Both the position numbers and the translations under genes were made by a program. The notes below the pieces were generated by a model. It did not search any database, was not told where the DNA came from, and saw nothing but the letters and a program-made list of their open reading frames with translations. This document shows, in pieces, positions 1 to 8,081 of a DNA stretch of 19,318 bases. Origin of the DNA: JALORV01 sp035429725 (GTDB lineage Bacteria; Pseudomonadota; Gammaproteobacteria; Burkholderiales; Burkholderiaceae_F); the NCBI GenBank assembly GCA_035429725.1, contig DAOMFI010000053.1, positions 1 to 19,318 on the forward strand. The letters run 5' to 3'. The first letter of the stretch is position 1. Each line of letters starts with the position of its first letter.

Positions 1-195
1 GCGGTGATGCCAGCGGCAGCGCACGACCGAGCCGTTTGAAAACTTGAGATCGTCGCGTTTTCAGAGGTCGGTTTGCCCTTCCGTCGGCCGCGTTCGTCGA
101 TCCTGTGTCTTTCCATAGCGTAGAGTCTTCGTGAGCGAGTGAAGCGCGCACGCTTCCACACAGCCTCGACCGCGCACTGCCCCAGCGGCAATAGG
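1..195. other. Non-coding or unassigned window edge
   Basis: I see no supportable gene here. The first plus-strand frame is open for only 13 codons before a TGA at 37-39, so it could be the tail of a gene outside the window, but 13 codons cannot be assigned. A small hairpin (GAAGCG, loop CGCA, CGCTTC) lies at 141-156, just past the stop of the minus-strand membrane protein. It has no T-run on that strand, so it is at best a weak terminator candidate. Confidence 0.4.
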
Positions 196-552
196 TCAGC
201 CCGACCCGATAACTCCTGCCCGCGCCCTTCCGAGCAGCACTTCCCTCATGTCGCCTTTGGCTTGCCCGGTCACAACGAAAAGGTAAGCGGTCAAGAACAG
301 GCTGCCGCCGAACACGGCAAGCACGCCAAGCAGCAACCCCGCGCTCGAGAATCGGTGCCGCCACGCAACCCAAAGCGCGGAGAGCAGCAGCAGGAACATG
401 AAGTCAAGGTTGAACTGACCCGGCCAGCCCATGGCCGCCATGTCGCCGAAGAAGACTCTGAGAAGACCCGTGCCATGGTTCGCGATGACGATGGCCGTAT
501 AGCCAGCGAGAATCACCCACAGCGCGATCAGCAAGGCACGAAATGCGGTCAC
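196..552 (-). CDS. Small conserved-type integral membrane protein, function unknown
   Basis: This is a 118-residue, very hydrophobic protein with about three membrane segments: roughly residues 4-22 (ALLIALWVILAGYTAIVI), 46-60 (FMFLLLLSALWVAW) and 68-92 (GLLLGVLAVFGGSLFLTAYLFV). Short soluble ends include a C-terminal KGDMREVLLGR segment. I chose the GTG start at 552 because a GGAAAGGG purine run lies a few bases upstream; an in-frame TTG at 582 would add ten polar residues before the first helix. The general look (an NLDF segment before the second helix, a GD..LLLG end) is like short inner-membrane proteins of unknown function that I have seen in proteobacteria, but I cannot name a family. 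Its nearest neighbour is the acylase, also minus strand and upstream across a 288-base gap, so it is probably transcribed separately. Confidence 0.72.
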   Translation of the reverse strand: MTAFRALLIALWVILAGYTAIVIANHGTGLLRVFFGDMAAMGWPGQFNLDFMFLLLLSALWVAWRHRFSSAGLLLGVLAVFGGSLFLTAYLFVVTGQAKGDMREVLLGRARAGVIGSG

Positions 553-840
553 GGGAGGCCCTTTCCGTTGTTCAGGAGTCAATGGTGTGAGGGGATCCGC
601 CTTCAGGCAATTCTCTGGTCAAGCCGCCAAGTCGGAAGTCGACCGACTGCCGCCGACTCATTTAGCAAAGTTTGACTGATGAGGACCCCTTTTTACGTCC
701 GCGCCGAAGACGATTCGGCCATCGGGCCGCCGTGGCAGTTCCTGGCCGCGTCCTGCTGACGCGAGTGCAGATCGAGCCACAGCCATGTGGCCGGCCTCGA
801 GCAACGAAGGCGGCGACCCCGCATTGAACAGTGCGTAACC
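553..840. other. Intergenic region between membrane protein and acylase genes
   Basis: About 290 bases with no credible gene. It must hold the promoter of the membrane protein and the 3' end of the acylase transcript, both on the minus strand. A hairpin with 6-bp arms (AGTCGG and CCGACT, 7-base loop) lies at 630-648. On the minus strand a TTTGCTAAATG stretch near 660-670 resembles an extended -10 (TGC followed by TAAATG), but it lies about 110 bases from the chosen start, so this is only a weak suggestion. Confidence 0.35.
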
Positions 841-1899
841 TCAGAAAGGCGCCTTGGCAACCTTGAACTTTCCCGAGACATCACCGGACAGGCTGATGTC
901 GTCCGGATGCAGGACCATGACCGGCGAGCCGGACGCGAGCTTGAACTTTGCGAGGTCCACCCAGATGACGTTCGGACTGGTGGTCAGTTCAAAGAAGTAA
1001 CGCTTGTTCGTCAGGTCGGTCACGGTACGGTATTCGGTGTTGTAGATGCCGAAGCCCTTGTAGGGCGCGCCGAATGGAACCGAGACGTTGCGGGCAATCG
1101 CCAGCACGCCTGCCACTGCTTCGCGCCCGGTCTTGGGCTCCGGCAGCATCGACGAGTAGTAGGCGGCACGCTGAAAGCGGTCGGTAGCCTTGACGTTGCC
1201 AGGCAACGGCGTGTCGCTGCTGGGCTTGGAAAAGTCCATCTTCTTCAGCAAGGCCAACTGCTCGTCATAAGGCGGGTCATTCGTCATCAGCTTGAATTCA
1301 CGGCCGTGGTGTATGACGCGCTTGCCGCCGATGTATTCGATGATGGCGGAATCGCCGCTCGCATCCTCGATGGCAAGATGGACCGTGGTCTTGGTTCCGC
1401 GGGCTTCGGTCATCACGATCTGCACCTTCTCCAGCAAGGCGAGTGCCTCCGTGACCGTCGCCGCGTTGTCGAGCAGGTACTGCGCCCAAAGACCGGCATG
1501 GACGCCTGGCTTGCTGGCATCGCGCGGTCCAAAGTCGGTTGCGTTGAGGAACAGCATATGGGCGCCGAGGCCGCGTTCGTTAAGACCATCGGCGGTACCG
1601 ACGCCGTAGATCGTTGTAACGAGACTTCCATACTTGGCTGTCCAGGAAAGCGCGTTTTCCTTGACCACCACGTCTGGCCCCAGGCGCCCGCCATTTCGCT
1701 TGACGCCACGCGGGAAGACGGTGAGAACGGGCTCCGTCGACTCCGGCCAGTCCATCGTTCGACCGACCACGACTGCAAGTTTGTTGTCATTCCACAAGAT
1801 GCGCGAGCAAGCATCTGCAACTTCGATCGGACCGAGCGCGAGAACCATTGCTGCCACTGCACCACACGTTGCATGACCGATCGTCGTTCGACGCATCAT
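841..1899 (-). CDS. Exported linear-amide C-N hydrolase, choloylglycine hydrolase/penicillin V acylase family (Ntn hydrolase)
   Basis: A 352-residue enzyme of the Ntn family that contains bile salt hydrolases, penicillin V acylases and some N-acyl-homoserine-lactone acylases; it should cleave a linear amide bond. Residues 1-30 form a signal peptide ending ...VADA, and the next residue is Cys31, the expected N-terminal nucleophile (CSRILW). The other family signatures are in order: Arg47 and Asp50 (GRTMDW), Asn119 (LFLNATDFG), Asn207 (LMTNDP) and the Arg pair 241/244 (DRFQRAAY). Length fits the family (about 320-350). The start is the first of two adjacent ATGs, with AGGA five bases upstream. 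Removal of the signal peptide would itself expose the catalytic cysteine, implying a periplasmic enzyme. The substrate cannot be told from sequence; penicillin V-like amides, lipid amides or acyl-homoserine lactones are possible, and bile salts are less likely for an environmental bacterium. Confidence 0.93.
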   Translation of the reverse strand: MMRRTTIGHATCGAVAAMVLALGPIEVADACSRILWNDNKLAVVVGRTMDWPESTEPVLTVFPRGVKRNGGRLGPDVVVKENALSWTAKYGSLVTTIYGVGTADGLNERGLGAHMLFLNATDFGPRDASKPGVHAGLWAQYLLDNAATVTEALALLEKVQIVMTEARGTKTTVHLAIEDASGDSAIIEYIGGKRVIHHGREFKLMTNDPPYDEQLALLKKMDFSKPSSDTPLPGNVKATDRFQRAAYYSSMLPEPKTGREAVAGVLAIARNVSVPFGAPYKGFGIYNTEYRTVTDLTNKRYFFELTTSPNVIWVDLAKFKLASGSPVMVLHPDDISLSGDVSGKFKVAKAPF

Positions 1900-2033
1900 G
1901 AGATTCCTGTTTTCGGAGTAAAGGCCGTTGACGAAATATCGCGAAGCGCTGTCCCGCTCCGCATGGGTGCGCAGAGGACCGCATTCAGGCTAACTGTACC
2001 CTGCAGCGCATGGCGGCCTTGGACGTCTCTTTT

Positions 2034-2049
2034 CAGAACACCAGTTCTG
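2034..2049. other. Small inverted repeat between the acylase and MliC-type lipoprotein genes
   Basis: CAGAAC and GTTCTG form a perfect 6-bp stem around a 4-base loop (ACCA). It lies 37 bases past the stop of the minus-strand lipoprotein gene and about 135 bases upstream of the acylase start. On the minus strand the stem is followed by AAAAG rather than a T-run, so it is not a canonical terminator for that gene. It could be a weak stem or a protein site for the acylase promoter. Confidence 0.3.
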
Positions 2050-2086
2050 GCCATCCAGCAGCGCCACTCACCCTGGACGAGGCGTG

Positions 2087-2749
2087 CTAGTTGGCGACCA
2101 TGCACTCGGGATAAGTCACGCCGCGCACCGTGAGCGTGGCACGCTGCCCTTTGAACCAGACGTAGGTCCTTGCGTCATCGACCGCCTCGTACCGCGATCC
2201 TGAGGCGGTGATCGTCTCGTACAACTCGAAGCGTTCGCCTCCGACGGTGAGTTGCAGGAATTCCCGCTGCCCGCTCCGACCGACGCCTACGCTCGCCTTT
2301 CGATCGCCACATACCAGCGGCGAGCTGAACGCCACGGGCTCATAGGGCTTCAGGATCAACGTACCGACTTCAATGGGGCCGGGCTGCACCCTCACTTCGA
2401 CCGGATCGCTGAGCCAGTGGGTCCTGCCTTTCAGGGCGATGGCACCGCGCACGAGGTAGCTCGCTCCACCTTCGAACGCTGCGCGCTGTACCCGCAGTTC
2501 GAATGGCAGCGGAATCTGTCGGCCCGCGAGGGGAAGACGCTGTTCGGCGATGACACGGCCATCCTCGGCCAAAGTAAGTTCCACGATGGCGACGCTTTCG
2601 GCCGTCAGGGCAATGCGCTCTCGGGACGCCAGCTCTCCGCGAATCAAGACCGGACCGCTGGCTGCACATCCCGCGAGGACAAGTGTGATGGCCTGGACTA
2701 CCACCAGGCTGACGAGCGAAAACAGTCGCCCCGGATTGCCATTCTTCAC
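2087..2749 (-). CDS. Lipoprotein with YbaY/YscW-like domain fused to a MliC-type lysozyme-inhibitor domain
   Basis: A 220-residue predicted lipoprotein from the GTG start at 2749. The n-region holds Lys and Arg, a hydrophobic core follows, and the lipobox LAGC puts the acylated cysteine at residue 28. Residues about 32-140 are rich in beta strands and look like the YbaY/YscW lipoprotein domain (GELASRERIALT, VELTLAEDG, PLPFELRV, YLVRGAIALKG). Residues about 145-220 match the MliC inhibitor of C-type lysozyme: VCGDRKASV, LTVGGERFEL, the loop ASGSRY and the loop WFKGQRATL. In E. coli MliC, the serine and lysine of these two loops contact the lysozyme active site, and both are kept here. A terminal Cys (PECMVAN) can pair with the Cys of VCGD. 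The frame stays open 40 codons further upstream, but that part lacks signal-peptide character. Likely role: envelope protection against lysozyme. The first domain's role is not known to me. Confidence 0.85.
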   Translation of the reverse strand: MKNGNPGRLFSLVSLVVVQAITLVLAGCAASGPVLIRGELASRERIALTAESVAIVELTLAEDGRVIAEQRLPLAGRQIPLPFELRVQRAAFEGGASYLVRGAIALKGRTHWLSDPVEVRVQPGPIEVGTLILKPYEPVAFSSPLVCGDRKASVGVGRSGQREFLQLTVGGERFELYETITASGSRYEAVDDARTYVWFKGQRATLTVRGVTYPECMVAN

Positions 2750-2834
2750 GATGGAGTTGGCCGCAGCGTGAATGCATTGAGGCGATTCTGCAGCTGCCGG
2801 TGAACTTCCGCTAGCCGCTGTACATCTCCCGGCG

Positions 2835-2846
2835 AACCGGCCGGTT
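2835..2846. promoter_or_regulatory. Perfect 12-bp palindrome upstream of the MliC-type lipoprotein gene
   Basis: AACCGGCCGGTT is a perfect palindrome about 86 bases upstream of the chosen start of the minus-strand lipoprotein gene, inside a 204-base gap (2750-2953) that otherwise holds nothing I can identify. GC-rich palindromes of this size can occur by chance at this base composition, so a regulatory role is only a suggestion. Confidence 0.25.
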
Positions 2847-2953
2847 GGAGTGCCGGATGCGGATCGCAAGCCAGTGACTCAACAGTGTCGGCGGTCTGCA
2901 GGCGGCCAGATGTCCTCAGGTCTAGCTGCAAACGATATGCAGGCAGCTCTGCA

Positions 2954-4993
2954 CTAAGGCGTCCGTCGGCCCGCCTGCTGCAGGATCCACTCCGGTACAT
3001 CCGCCGCCGAGCGCACCGGTACGTTGCCGGAGAACAGCACGTTGACTGGCGCCGGTGGAATCGCCGGGTTAGTGCACAGCGTCGGCCCGAAGAACTCGAC
3101 CGGGTTGAGGAAATAGTTGCCCGTGTACACGAGATCGCCGACGGGCAGGCAGCCGCCGATGTCGCTGCCATACGGCAGCACGCCCGTGAGCACACAAAGT
3201 TCGGCGGCGAGCGATGAGCCGGTGAGACAGGGTCCGAAGTCGACGGTGCCGACCGGGTTGGCCACCGAAACATTGCGGTCGAGGGTGATGAAGCGCGCGC
3301 CGCCATCGGTGTAGTAGATGTTGCTCCCGGCCGCCGGCCTTTTGTCCTGCGCGACGTTGAGCTGAATGAGCAAGCCGTTGTTCTGGTCCGGGCCCTGCAT
3401 GCCGTTGGCGTAGATGGCTCCGCCGTCCCAGAGCTTCTCGAGAAAGCTTTCGAAGCGGTTGCTGACGATGCGGTTGTTGCGGGCGGCCGTGGGCGAGGTG
3501 TGCGAACCCCAGTAGGCCGGTGTGGCCTTCGGCAGCCCTGGGAAGCCGGACTGGTCATACAGCCCCCAGCCCCAGCCGATGGCGATCGCGCTCCACGGAA
3601 CGTGCCGGATGGTGTTGTGGCTGATCAGCGTGTCCTGGGCAAAGCCCACGAAGATGGCGGCGCTGTCGTAGTAGTCCTGGCCGGTGAATGCAATGTCGTT
3701 GTCCTCAACGAGCGTGCCGCGCACTTCGAAGCCTGGTTGCGGACGCGCGTCCTCGACGCTAACGCCGCCGAGCTGGATGGCGGCCGAGGCGATCTCCGAA
3801 AACGTGTTCTGCCTGATGCGCACGTCGCGCGTGCCGGCGGCGACCCAGAGTGCCACGGCGCCGAGATGGCGAAAGGTGTTGCCCTCGAACTTGATGTCGC
3901 TCGCGTGGCGCACCACGATGTTGCCGGGCGTGGGGTAGACGGTCTTCTGGTGGCCAATCGGCGCGGGGCCGTAGCCGTCGCCCTGAAGCAGGACTCCGCT
4001 CTGGTCGGCCACGTAGCCGCTGCTGCCGTTCGGGCCGGTCCATCCGGCATGCGCGAACACCAGGCCTTCGAAGCTGATCCCGGTGACAGGCGCCTGCGGT
4101 GTTCCGCTCACGCTGACCAGCGTCTCGAGCACGGGCAGCACACCGTCGGTTGGCACGCTGGCCTGCGGGTTCCTGTAGCTCAACGTGCGCGCATACGGGT
4201 CGAAGTACCACATGTTCGGCTCCGTCATGAATTCGGGAGCGTTTTCCAGCCAGCTCAGCAGCTGGAAGTTCCAGGGCACAGGAAAGCTGTTGGCGTTACC
4301 CCAGCAGGGCTGCTGCATCACCAGCGTGTCGTTGGCGTAGGTCGCGACAGGACAGCGCATCATCTTCCACTGGGTGAGGGAGACGGCCTCGACGAGTTCG
4401 GGATGCGTGAGCGCGGGACCGAAATAGCCGCCGCTGACGCGGATGTAGAGGGGATTGACCGGCCCGCCGGGGTTGGAGCGCGCACGCACCCCGCGTGCGC
4501 CGTGAACGTAGAACTGGCGTGGCAGCAGTCCCGCCGGCAGTCCCTGGACCGTCGCGACGCAGTCCGCGCCGTTGCAGTTGAAGGCCACCGGCACGCCGCC
4601 GGAGATCACTGCAGGGGCGGCACTTCCCGGCGCGGTGCGGTAGATAACGCGGTGCTCCGCGGTGCCGGAATCCTCCGTGCTGAGCGCGAACGTGCGGGTG
4701 AGCCGGTAGGTGCCAGGTTGAAGATTGACCGCGAGCGTGCACTGGCCGCGCTGCGGGTGCGCACGCACGGCCACCTGGGCACGCTCGAGCGTCCGGAAGG
4801 GAGCTTCGGCGGAACCCGTGCCGGTGTCGTCGCTGCCAGCCGGCGCGATCCAGAGCGACTGCACACAGGCCTGCGCGGGTGGCGTGGGAATTGGCGCGGG
4901 AGGGGCACTGTCGACGGCGGTGTCACCCGAGGAGCAGCCGGACAGTGCTGCGGCAAGGGCGAGGCAGGCAGGAAGAAAGCGCATCTGGTTCAT
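2954..4993 (-). CDS. Right-handed parallel beta-helix lipoprotein, possible polysaccharide-active protein
   Basis: A 679-residue protein from the ATG at 4993. Residues 1-20 are a lipoprotein signal peptide (MNQMRFLPACLALAAALSGC) with lipobox LSGC, so Cys20 should be lipidated; a Pro/Ala-rich linker follows (about 22-42). The mature part opens with a strand and the segment FRTLERAQVAVR, typical of beta-helix carbohydrate-active proteins, then an ISGG turn near residue 130. The middle and end carry repeated short helix coils with Asn/His turns (IKFEGNTFRHLGAVALWV, VRIRQNTFSEIASAAIQL, LVEDNDIAFTG, LISHNTIRHVPWSAIAI, RIVSNRFESF). This is the fold of pectate lyases, polysaccharide epimerases and some glycosidases. 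Several cysteines in the C-terminal 90 residues may form disulfides. A longer frame to 5185 is open but adds a region without signal character. No sugar transporter or other polysaccharide gene lies nearby, so activity and substrate are open; a purely binding role is possible. Confidence 0.85.
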   Translation of the reverse strand: MNQMRFLPACLALAAALSGCSSGDTAVDSAPPAPIPTPPAQACVQSLWIAPAGSDDTGTGSAEAPFRTLERAQVAVRAHPQRGQCTLAVNLQPGTYRLTRTFALSTEDSGTAEHRVIYRTAPGSAAPAVISGGVPVAFNCNGADCVATVQGLPAGLLPRQFYVHGARGVRARSNPGGPVNPLYIRVSGGYFGPALTHPELVEAVSLTQWKMMRCPVATYANDTLVMQQPCWGNANSFPVPWNFQLLSWLENAPEFMTEPNMWYFDPYARTLSYRNPQASVPTDGVLPVLETLVSVSGTPQAPVTGISFEGLVFAHAGWTGPNGSSGYVADQSGVLLQGDGYGPAPIGHQKTVYPTPGNIVVRHASDIKFEGNTFRHLGAVALWVAAGTRDVRIRQNTFSEIASAAIQLGGVSVEDARPQPGFEVRGTLVEDNDIAFTGQDYYDSAAIFVGFAQDTLISHNTIRHVPWSAIAIGWGWGLYDQSGFPGLPKATPAYWGSHTSPTAARNNRIVSNRFESFLEKLWDGGAIYANGMQGPDQNNGLLIQLNVAQDKRPAAGSNIYYTDGGARFITLDRNVSVANPVGTVDFGPCLTGSSLAAELCVLTGVLPYGSDIGGCLPVGDLVYTGNYFLNPVEFFGPTLCTNPAIPPAPVNVLFSGNVPVRSAADVPEWILQQAGRRTP

Positions 4994-5393
4994 GCAAGCG
5001 GATTTTCTTGAAGCGTTCGGGTCAGCGGACGCGGGCTGCATGCCGGTGCGTGACAGCCGCGATGGCGTCGAAGATACGCAGCGCTGAGCAGGGTGATCCG
5101 TCGTTTTGGACGGTGAAACAGGGTCGCAACAGTTTCGAACTCGCCCGCGCTTCCAGGCACTTTCGGCAGACGCCACGGCCCGCATTGACGAGTTGACCTG
5201 CTGCCAGACCCGTGTTGTTGCCGCCGAGGACGACTGATTTCAGGCGATGCACAACCGCCCGAGCAGCGACGGCTTCAGGAGGCTTGGACGGTGAACCGTG
5301 CCTTCTCCACCTCGAAGGCGCCGACGCCTCGCGTTCTCAAGGTGAGTGACTTCGGTCGGACTCTCGCTGTCCGGCCGAAGACTGGCATGCAAA
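4994..5393. other. 400-base gap between the STAND regulator and beta-helix genes
   Basis: I see no gene that I believe in here. Short open frames on both strands are extensions of shadow frames. The region should hold the promoter of the beta-helix lipoprotein (minus strand) and the end of the regulator transcript. The ribosome binding site before ATG 4993 is poor (AAGAAAA at about 10-16 bases). The hairpin at 5350-5380 is listed separately. No clear -35/-10 pair was recognised. Confidence 0.4.
5350..5380 (-). terminator. Hairpin after the STAND regulator gene, terminator candidate
   Basis: Two 12-base arms (CTTCGGTCGGAC and GTCCGGCCGAAG) pair with one mismatch around a 7-base loop, starting 13 bases past the regulator's stop on the minus strand. 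No T-run follows on that strand, so it is not a canonical intrinsic terminator. It may still end or stabilise the 3' end, as many stems in GC-rich genomes do. Confidence 0.45.
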
Positions 5394-7943
5394 TCACACG
5401 AAACCGGCACGCTCGAACGCGTCCGACTCCGACCAGCGCGCACCTTCCTGCATGAGCGCCGCCAGGCGCTGCTCTCCGAGGCGCGCGTCCAGCGCAGGCA
5501 GCAAAGCGGCGCGGATGCGCCGCTCCGGCGGGTGCAGATGGTGCCCGCCCTCCGCGTAGGTCCGGTCGGCGCAGCCGAGCACGCCGGCGGCGAGTTCCGC
5601 CTGTCCGCGTCGCTCGGCCAGCAGCGCGACTGACAGCAGCAGCACAAAGGCGGTGCCGAGTCCTCGCATCAGCAGCGCGCGGCCGTCGCGGATCGCCGCC
5701 TCGGCTTCGTCCAGCTGGCCGCGCTCCAGCAGGGCCGGCACCATATTCCCGTACGCATGCACTGCCGTCGCCGGCCGCCCGATGGCCGCCGCGGTGCGGA
5801 TGGCTTCGCGGCACAGCGCGATTGCGACATCGTGATGGCCCAGCACGAACTCGGTGTCTGCGAGGTTGCTGAGCGCCGGGATCGCGCCGAGCGCACCGGC
5901 CTGCCGCGCCAGTGCAACATGGGCGAGGCCGGCTTCGCGGCAGGCCTCGAAGCGGCCGCCGAGGTCGTGGAACCACTCGAGTGCAAGCTGTCGGCGCGCG
6001 CGCTGGCGCGGTGACCAGGCCGGATCCTCGATGCGCTCGGCCTCCGCCAGCAGCGCCGCGGCCTGGCTCTCGTCGATGACCTCGCGCGGCGCGCCGCCCA
6101 GTCCGCACAGCGCCTTGTAAAGTCCGACGCGGTCATCGAGTGTGCGGTAAAGCTCGAGCGCGCGCCACGCACTGTCGCGCCATTCGACAGGACTCAACAG
6201 CCGGATGCGCGCCATGGCCTGGTATGCAAGACGAAAGCGCGCCTCGAGCGGCGCGGGCACCGATGCGTCGAGCCAGTTGCGCGCCGTCTGGTAGTGCCCG
6301 ATCGCATCGCCGAAGGGATCGAGCTCGACCCACAACGCATTGCTCGCGGCGAGCAGCGCCAGGGCGATGGGCCGCGCAGCGGGAGTTGACATCGCCCAGC
6401 GCAGGGCCGCGCGCAGGTTGTCCATTTCGGGCTCGATCGCCTGCACCAGCACATCGAAGCGCGGCGCGTGCGCGATGGCCGCATCGAAGTCCTCGACCAG
6501 CGCCTGCATCGCCTCGGCATGGCGGCGCTCGATGGCTTCGACCTCACCGGATGCCTCCAGCTGTTCAAGCGCATAGACGCGCGCCGACTCCAGCAGGTGA
6601 TAGCGCGGCACCCCCTCGCCCTCGGCCACGACGAGCGAACGCTCCACCAGTGTGCCGAGGCGATCGATCATCGACCAGGGATCAGAGTCCGCGTCGACGA
6701 CGACGCGCTGCGCCAGCGACAGCGAGAAGCCGCTGACGAACACCCCGAGCCGCCGGAACAGCACCTGCTCATCGAGTTCCAGCAGGGAGTGGCTCCACTC
6801 GAGCGTGGCGCGCAGCGTCTGCTGTCGCGCCGGCGCTTCGCGCGCACCGGCGGTGAGTACGCGCAGTCGCTCATCCAGCCGGTCGCGCAGTCCGGTCAGG
6901 CCCAGCAGAGGCAGACGCGCCGCCGCCAGTTCAATCGCAAGCGGAATGCCATCGAGCCGGCGGCAGATTTCGACGGCAGTCGCGAGCGTCTCCGCCTTCA
7001 GTTCGAAGCCACGCTGCGCGGACCGGGCGCGCGCAACGAAAAGCTGAAGCGCGCCATATCGTTCCACGTGCGCGAGGCTGACGGGGTCCGTTGCCGGCGG
7101 CAGCGCCAGTGGCGCGAGTCGCATCACCTGCTCGCCGGCCACGCGCAGCGGCGCCTGCGAGGTGGCCAGCAGATGGACGCGCGGTGCGCGCCGCAGGATC
7201 GTGTCCACCAGCGCCGCGACCTCGTCCAGCACGTGCTCGCAATTGTCGAGCAGCACGAGGAGCGACTGCTCGCGCAGCGCACCAGCGATGGTCGACGCCG
7301 CCGACTGACCTGGCGGCAATTCGATGCCAAGCGCGGAGGCGACGGCCGCCGAAACGCGCGCCCGATCGGTCACCGCTGCCAGATCGACCAGGCGCACACC
7401 GTCGGCGTGACGCGACAGCTCGGCCTGAGCCACCGCCAGCGCGAGTCGCGTCTTGCCGATGCCGCCCGGACCGGTCAGGGTCACGAGCGCGTGCGTGGCC
7501 AGCACGGCACGCACTTCGGCAAGGTCCACCTCACGGCCGATCAGCAGCGGCAGGTTCGCCGGGAGCGCGGTTCTCGGCGCAGGCAACGACACCGTCGCCT
7601 CGCGTGCCGGACGCGCGGCGGTCGCATTGGGGCGATCGTCGTCCAGATCGGCGACAAACTGATATCCCCGACCGGGGACCGTGGCAATGGCTTCGGGGCC
7701 GAGCAGCTTGCGCAGCGACGACACCTGCACCTGCAGGTTGTTCTCTTCGACGACGAGGCCGGGCCAGACCAGATCCAGCAACTGGTCCTTGCTGACGATC
7801 CGGTCGCGCTGCCGCACCAGCACCAACAGGACGTCGATCGCGCGCGCGCCGAGCCGGGCCGGTGTGCCATCCACCCGCAGCACCCGGCGCACCGGGTCAA
7901 GCTGAAAGCGGCCGAAACGGAAGATGCCGTCTGCGGAGTCCAC
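5394..7943 (-). CDS. One-component regulator: OmpR/PhoB-type winged helix, STAND-like ATPase, C-terminal TPR-like region
   Basis: An 849-residue cytosolic transcription regulator. Residues about 6-98 form a winged-helix DNA-binding domain of the Trans_Reg_C type (FRFGRFQLDPVRRVL, ARAIDVLLVLVRQRDRIVSK, LVWPGLVVEENNLQVQVSSLRK, ATVPGRGYQFVAD). A linker leads to an ATPase with Walker A GPGGIGKT (about 158-165), Walker B LLVLLDN (about 228-234) and the GIPLAIELAA motif typical of AfsR/MalT/NB-ARC-like STAND proteins. The last 400 residues are alpha-helical with TPR-like repeats and probably bind the signal. There is no receiver domain and no membrane segment, unlike response regulators or CadC. 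I chose GTG 7943; TTG 7952 is equally possible and neither has a good ribosome binding site. It is divergent from the small protein and TPR genes, which are its obvious candidate targets. The ligand is unknown. Confidence 0.9.
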   Translation of the reverse strand: MDSADGIFRFGRFQLDPVRRVLRVDGTPARLGARAIDVLLVLVRQRDRIVSKDQLLDLVWPGLVVEENNLQVQVSSLRKLLGPEAIATVPGRGYQFVADLDDDRPNATAARPAREATVSLPAPRTALPANLPLLIGREVDLAEVRAVLATHALVTLTGPGGIGKTRLALAVAQAELSRHADGVRLVDLAAVTDRARVSAAVASALGIELPPGQSAASTIAGALREQSLLVLLDNCEHVLDEVAALVDTILRRAPRVHLLATSQAPLRVAGEQVMRLAPLALPPATDPVSLAHVERYGALQLFVARARSAQRGFELKAETLATAVEICRRLDGIPLAIELAAARLPLLGLTGLRDRLDERLRVLTAGAREAPARQQTLRATLEWSHSLLELDEQVLFRRLGVFVSGFSLSLAQRVVVDADSDPWSMIDRLGTLVERSLVVAEGEGVPRYHLLESARVYALEQLEASGEVEAIERRHAEAMQALVEDFDAAIAHAPRFDVLVQAIEPEMDNLRAALRWAMSTPAARPIALALLAASNALWVELDPFGDAIGHYQTARNWLDASVPAPLEARFRLAYQAMARIRLLSPVEWRDSAWRALELYRTLDDRVGLYKALCGLGGAPREVIDESQAAALLAEAERIEDPAWSPRQRARRQLALEWFHDLGGRFEACREAGLAHVALARQAGALGAIPALSNLADTEFVLGHHDVAIALCREAIRTAAAIGRPATAVHAYGNMVPALLERGQLDEAEAAIRDGRALLMRGLGTAFVLLLSVALLAERRGQAELAAGVLGCADRTYAEGGHHLHPPERRIRAALLPALDARLGEQRLAALMQEGARWSESDAFERAGFV

Positions 7944-8000
7944 GAGGGGCAAGCAGCTGGGTCGAGGCCCCGAGCTTACTGCGCGGCCACGCTTTCAAGA

Positions 8001-8030
8001 CGTTTCAGGCTGCACCAAGGACCTGAAGCG
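8001..8030. promoter_or_regulatory. Inverted repeat in the divergent regulator/small-protein gap, operator candidate
   Basis: Arms CGTTTCAGG (8001-8009) and CCTGAAGCG (8022-8030) are complementary at 8 of 9 positions, and their centres are 21 bp apart, two turns of the helix. The repeat sits in the 138-base gap between the STAND regulator and the small plus-strand gene, where a regulator acting on both directions would bind. No direct evidence ties it to the regulator. Confidence 0.4.
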
Positions 8031-8081
8031 CCGTTCCGACAATGATGCGGCCTCCAGCACCTGAACCCTACGGAGGCCACG

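Noticed and set aside
787..2133. Open frame of 448 codons on the plus strand over the acylase gene
   Set aside because: It is antisense to a gene with a full set of catalytic residues. Its product has no domain and is an artefact of high GC content.
3500..5011. Open frame of 503 codons on the plus strand over the beta-helix gene
   Set aside because: The product is Arg/Ala/Gly/Val-rich without motifs, and the minus strand has a lipoprotein signal and beta-helix repeats.
4994..5185. Upstream extension of the beta-helix frame to 5185
   Set aside because: It would bury the lipoprotein signal peptide 64 residues inside the protein.
6468..8045. Open frame of 525 codons on the plus strand over the STAND regulator
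   Set aside because: It is rich in Arg, Gln and His with no domain, while the opposite strand has Walker motifs and a winged helix.
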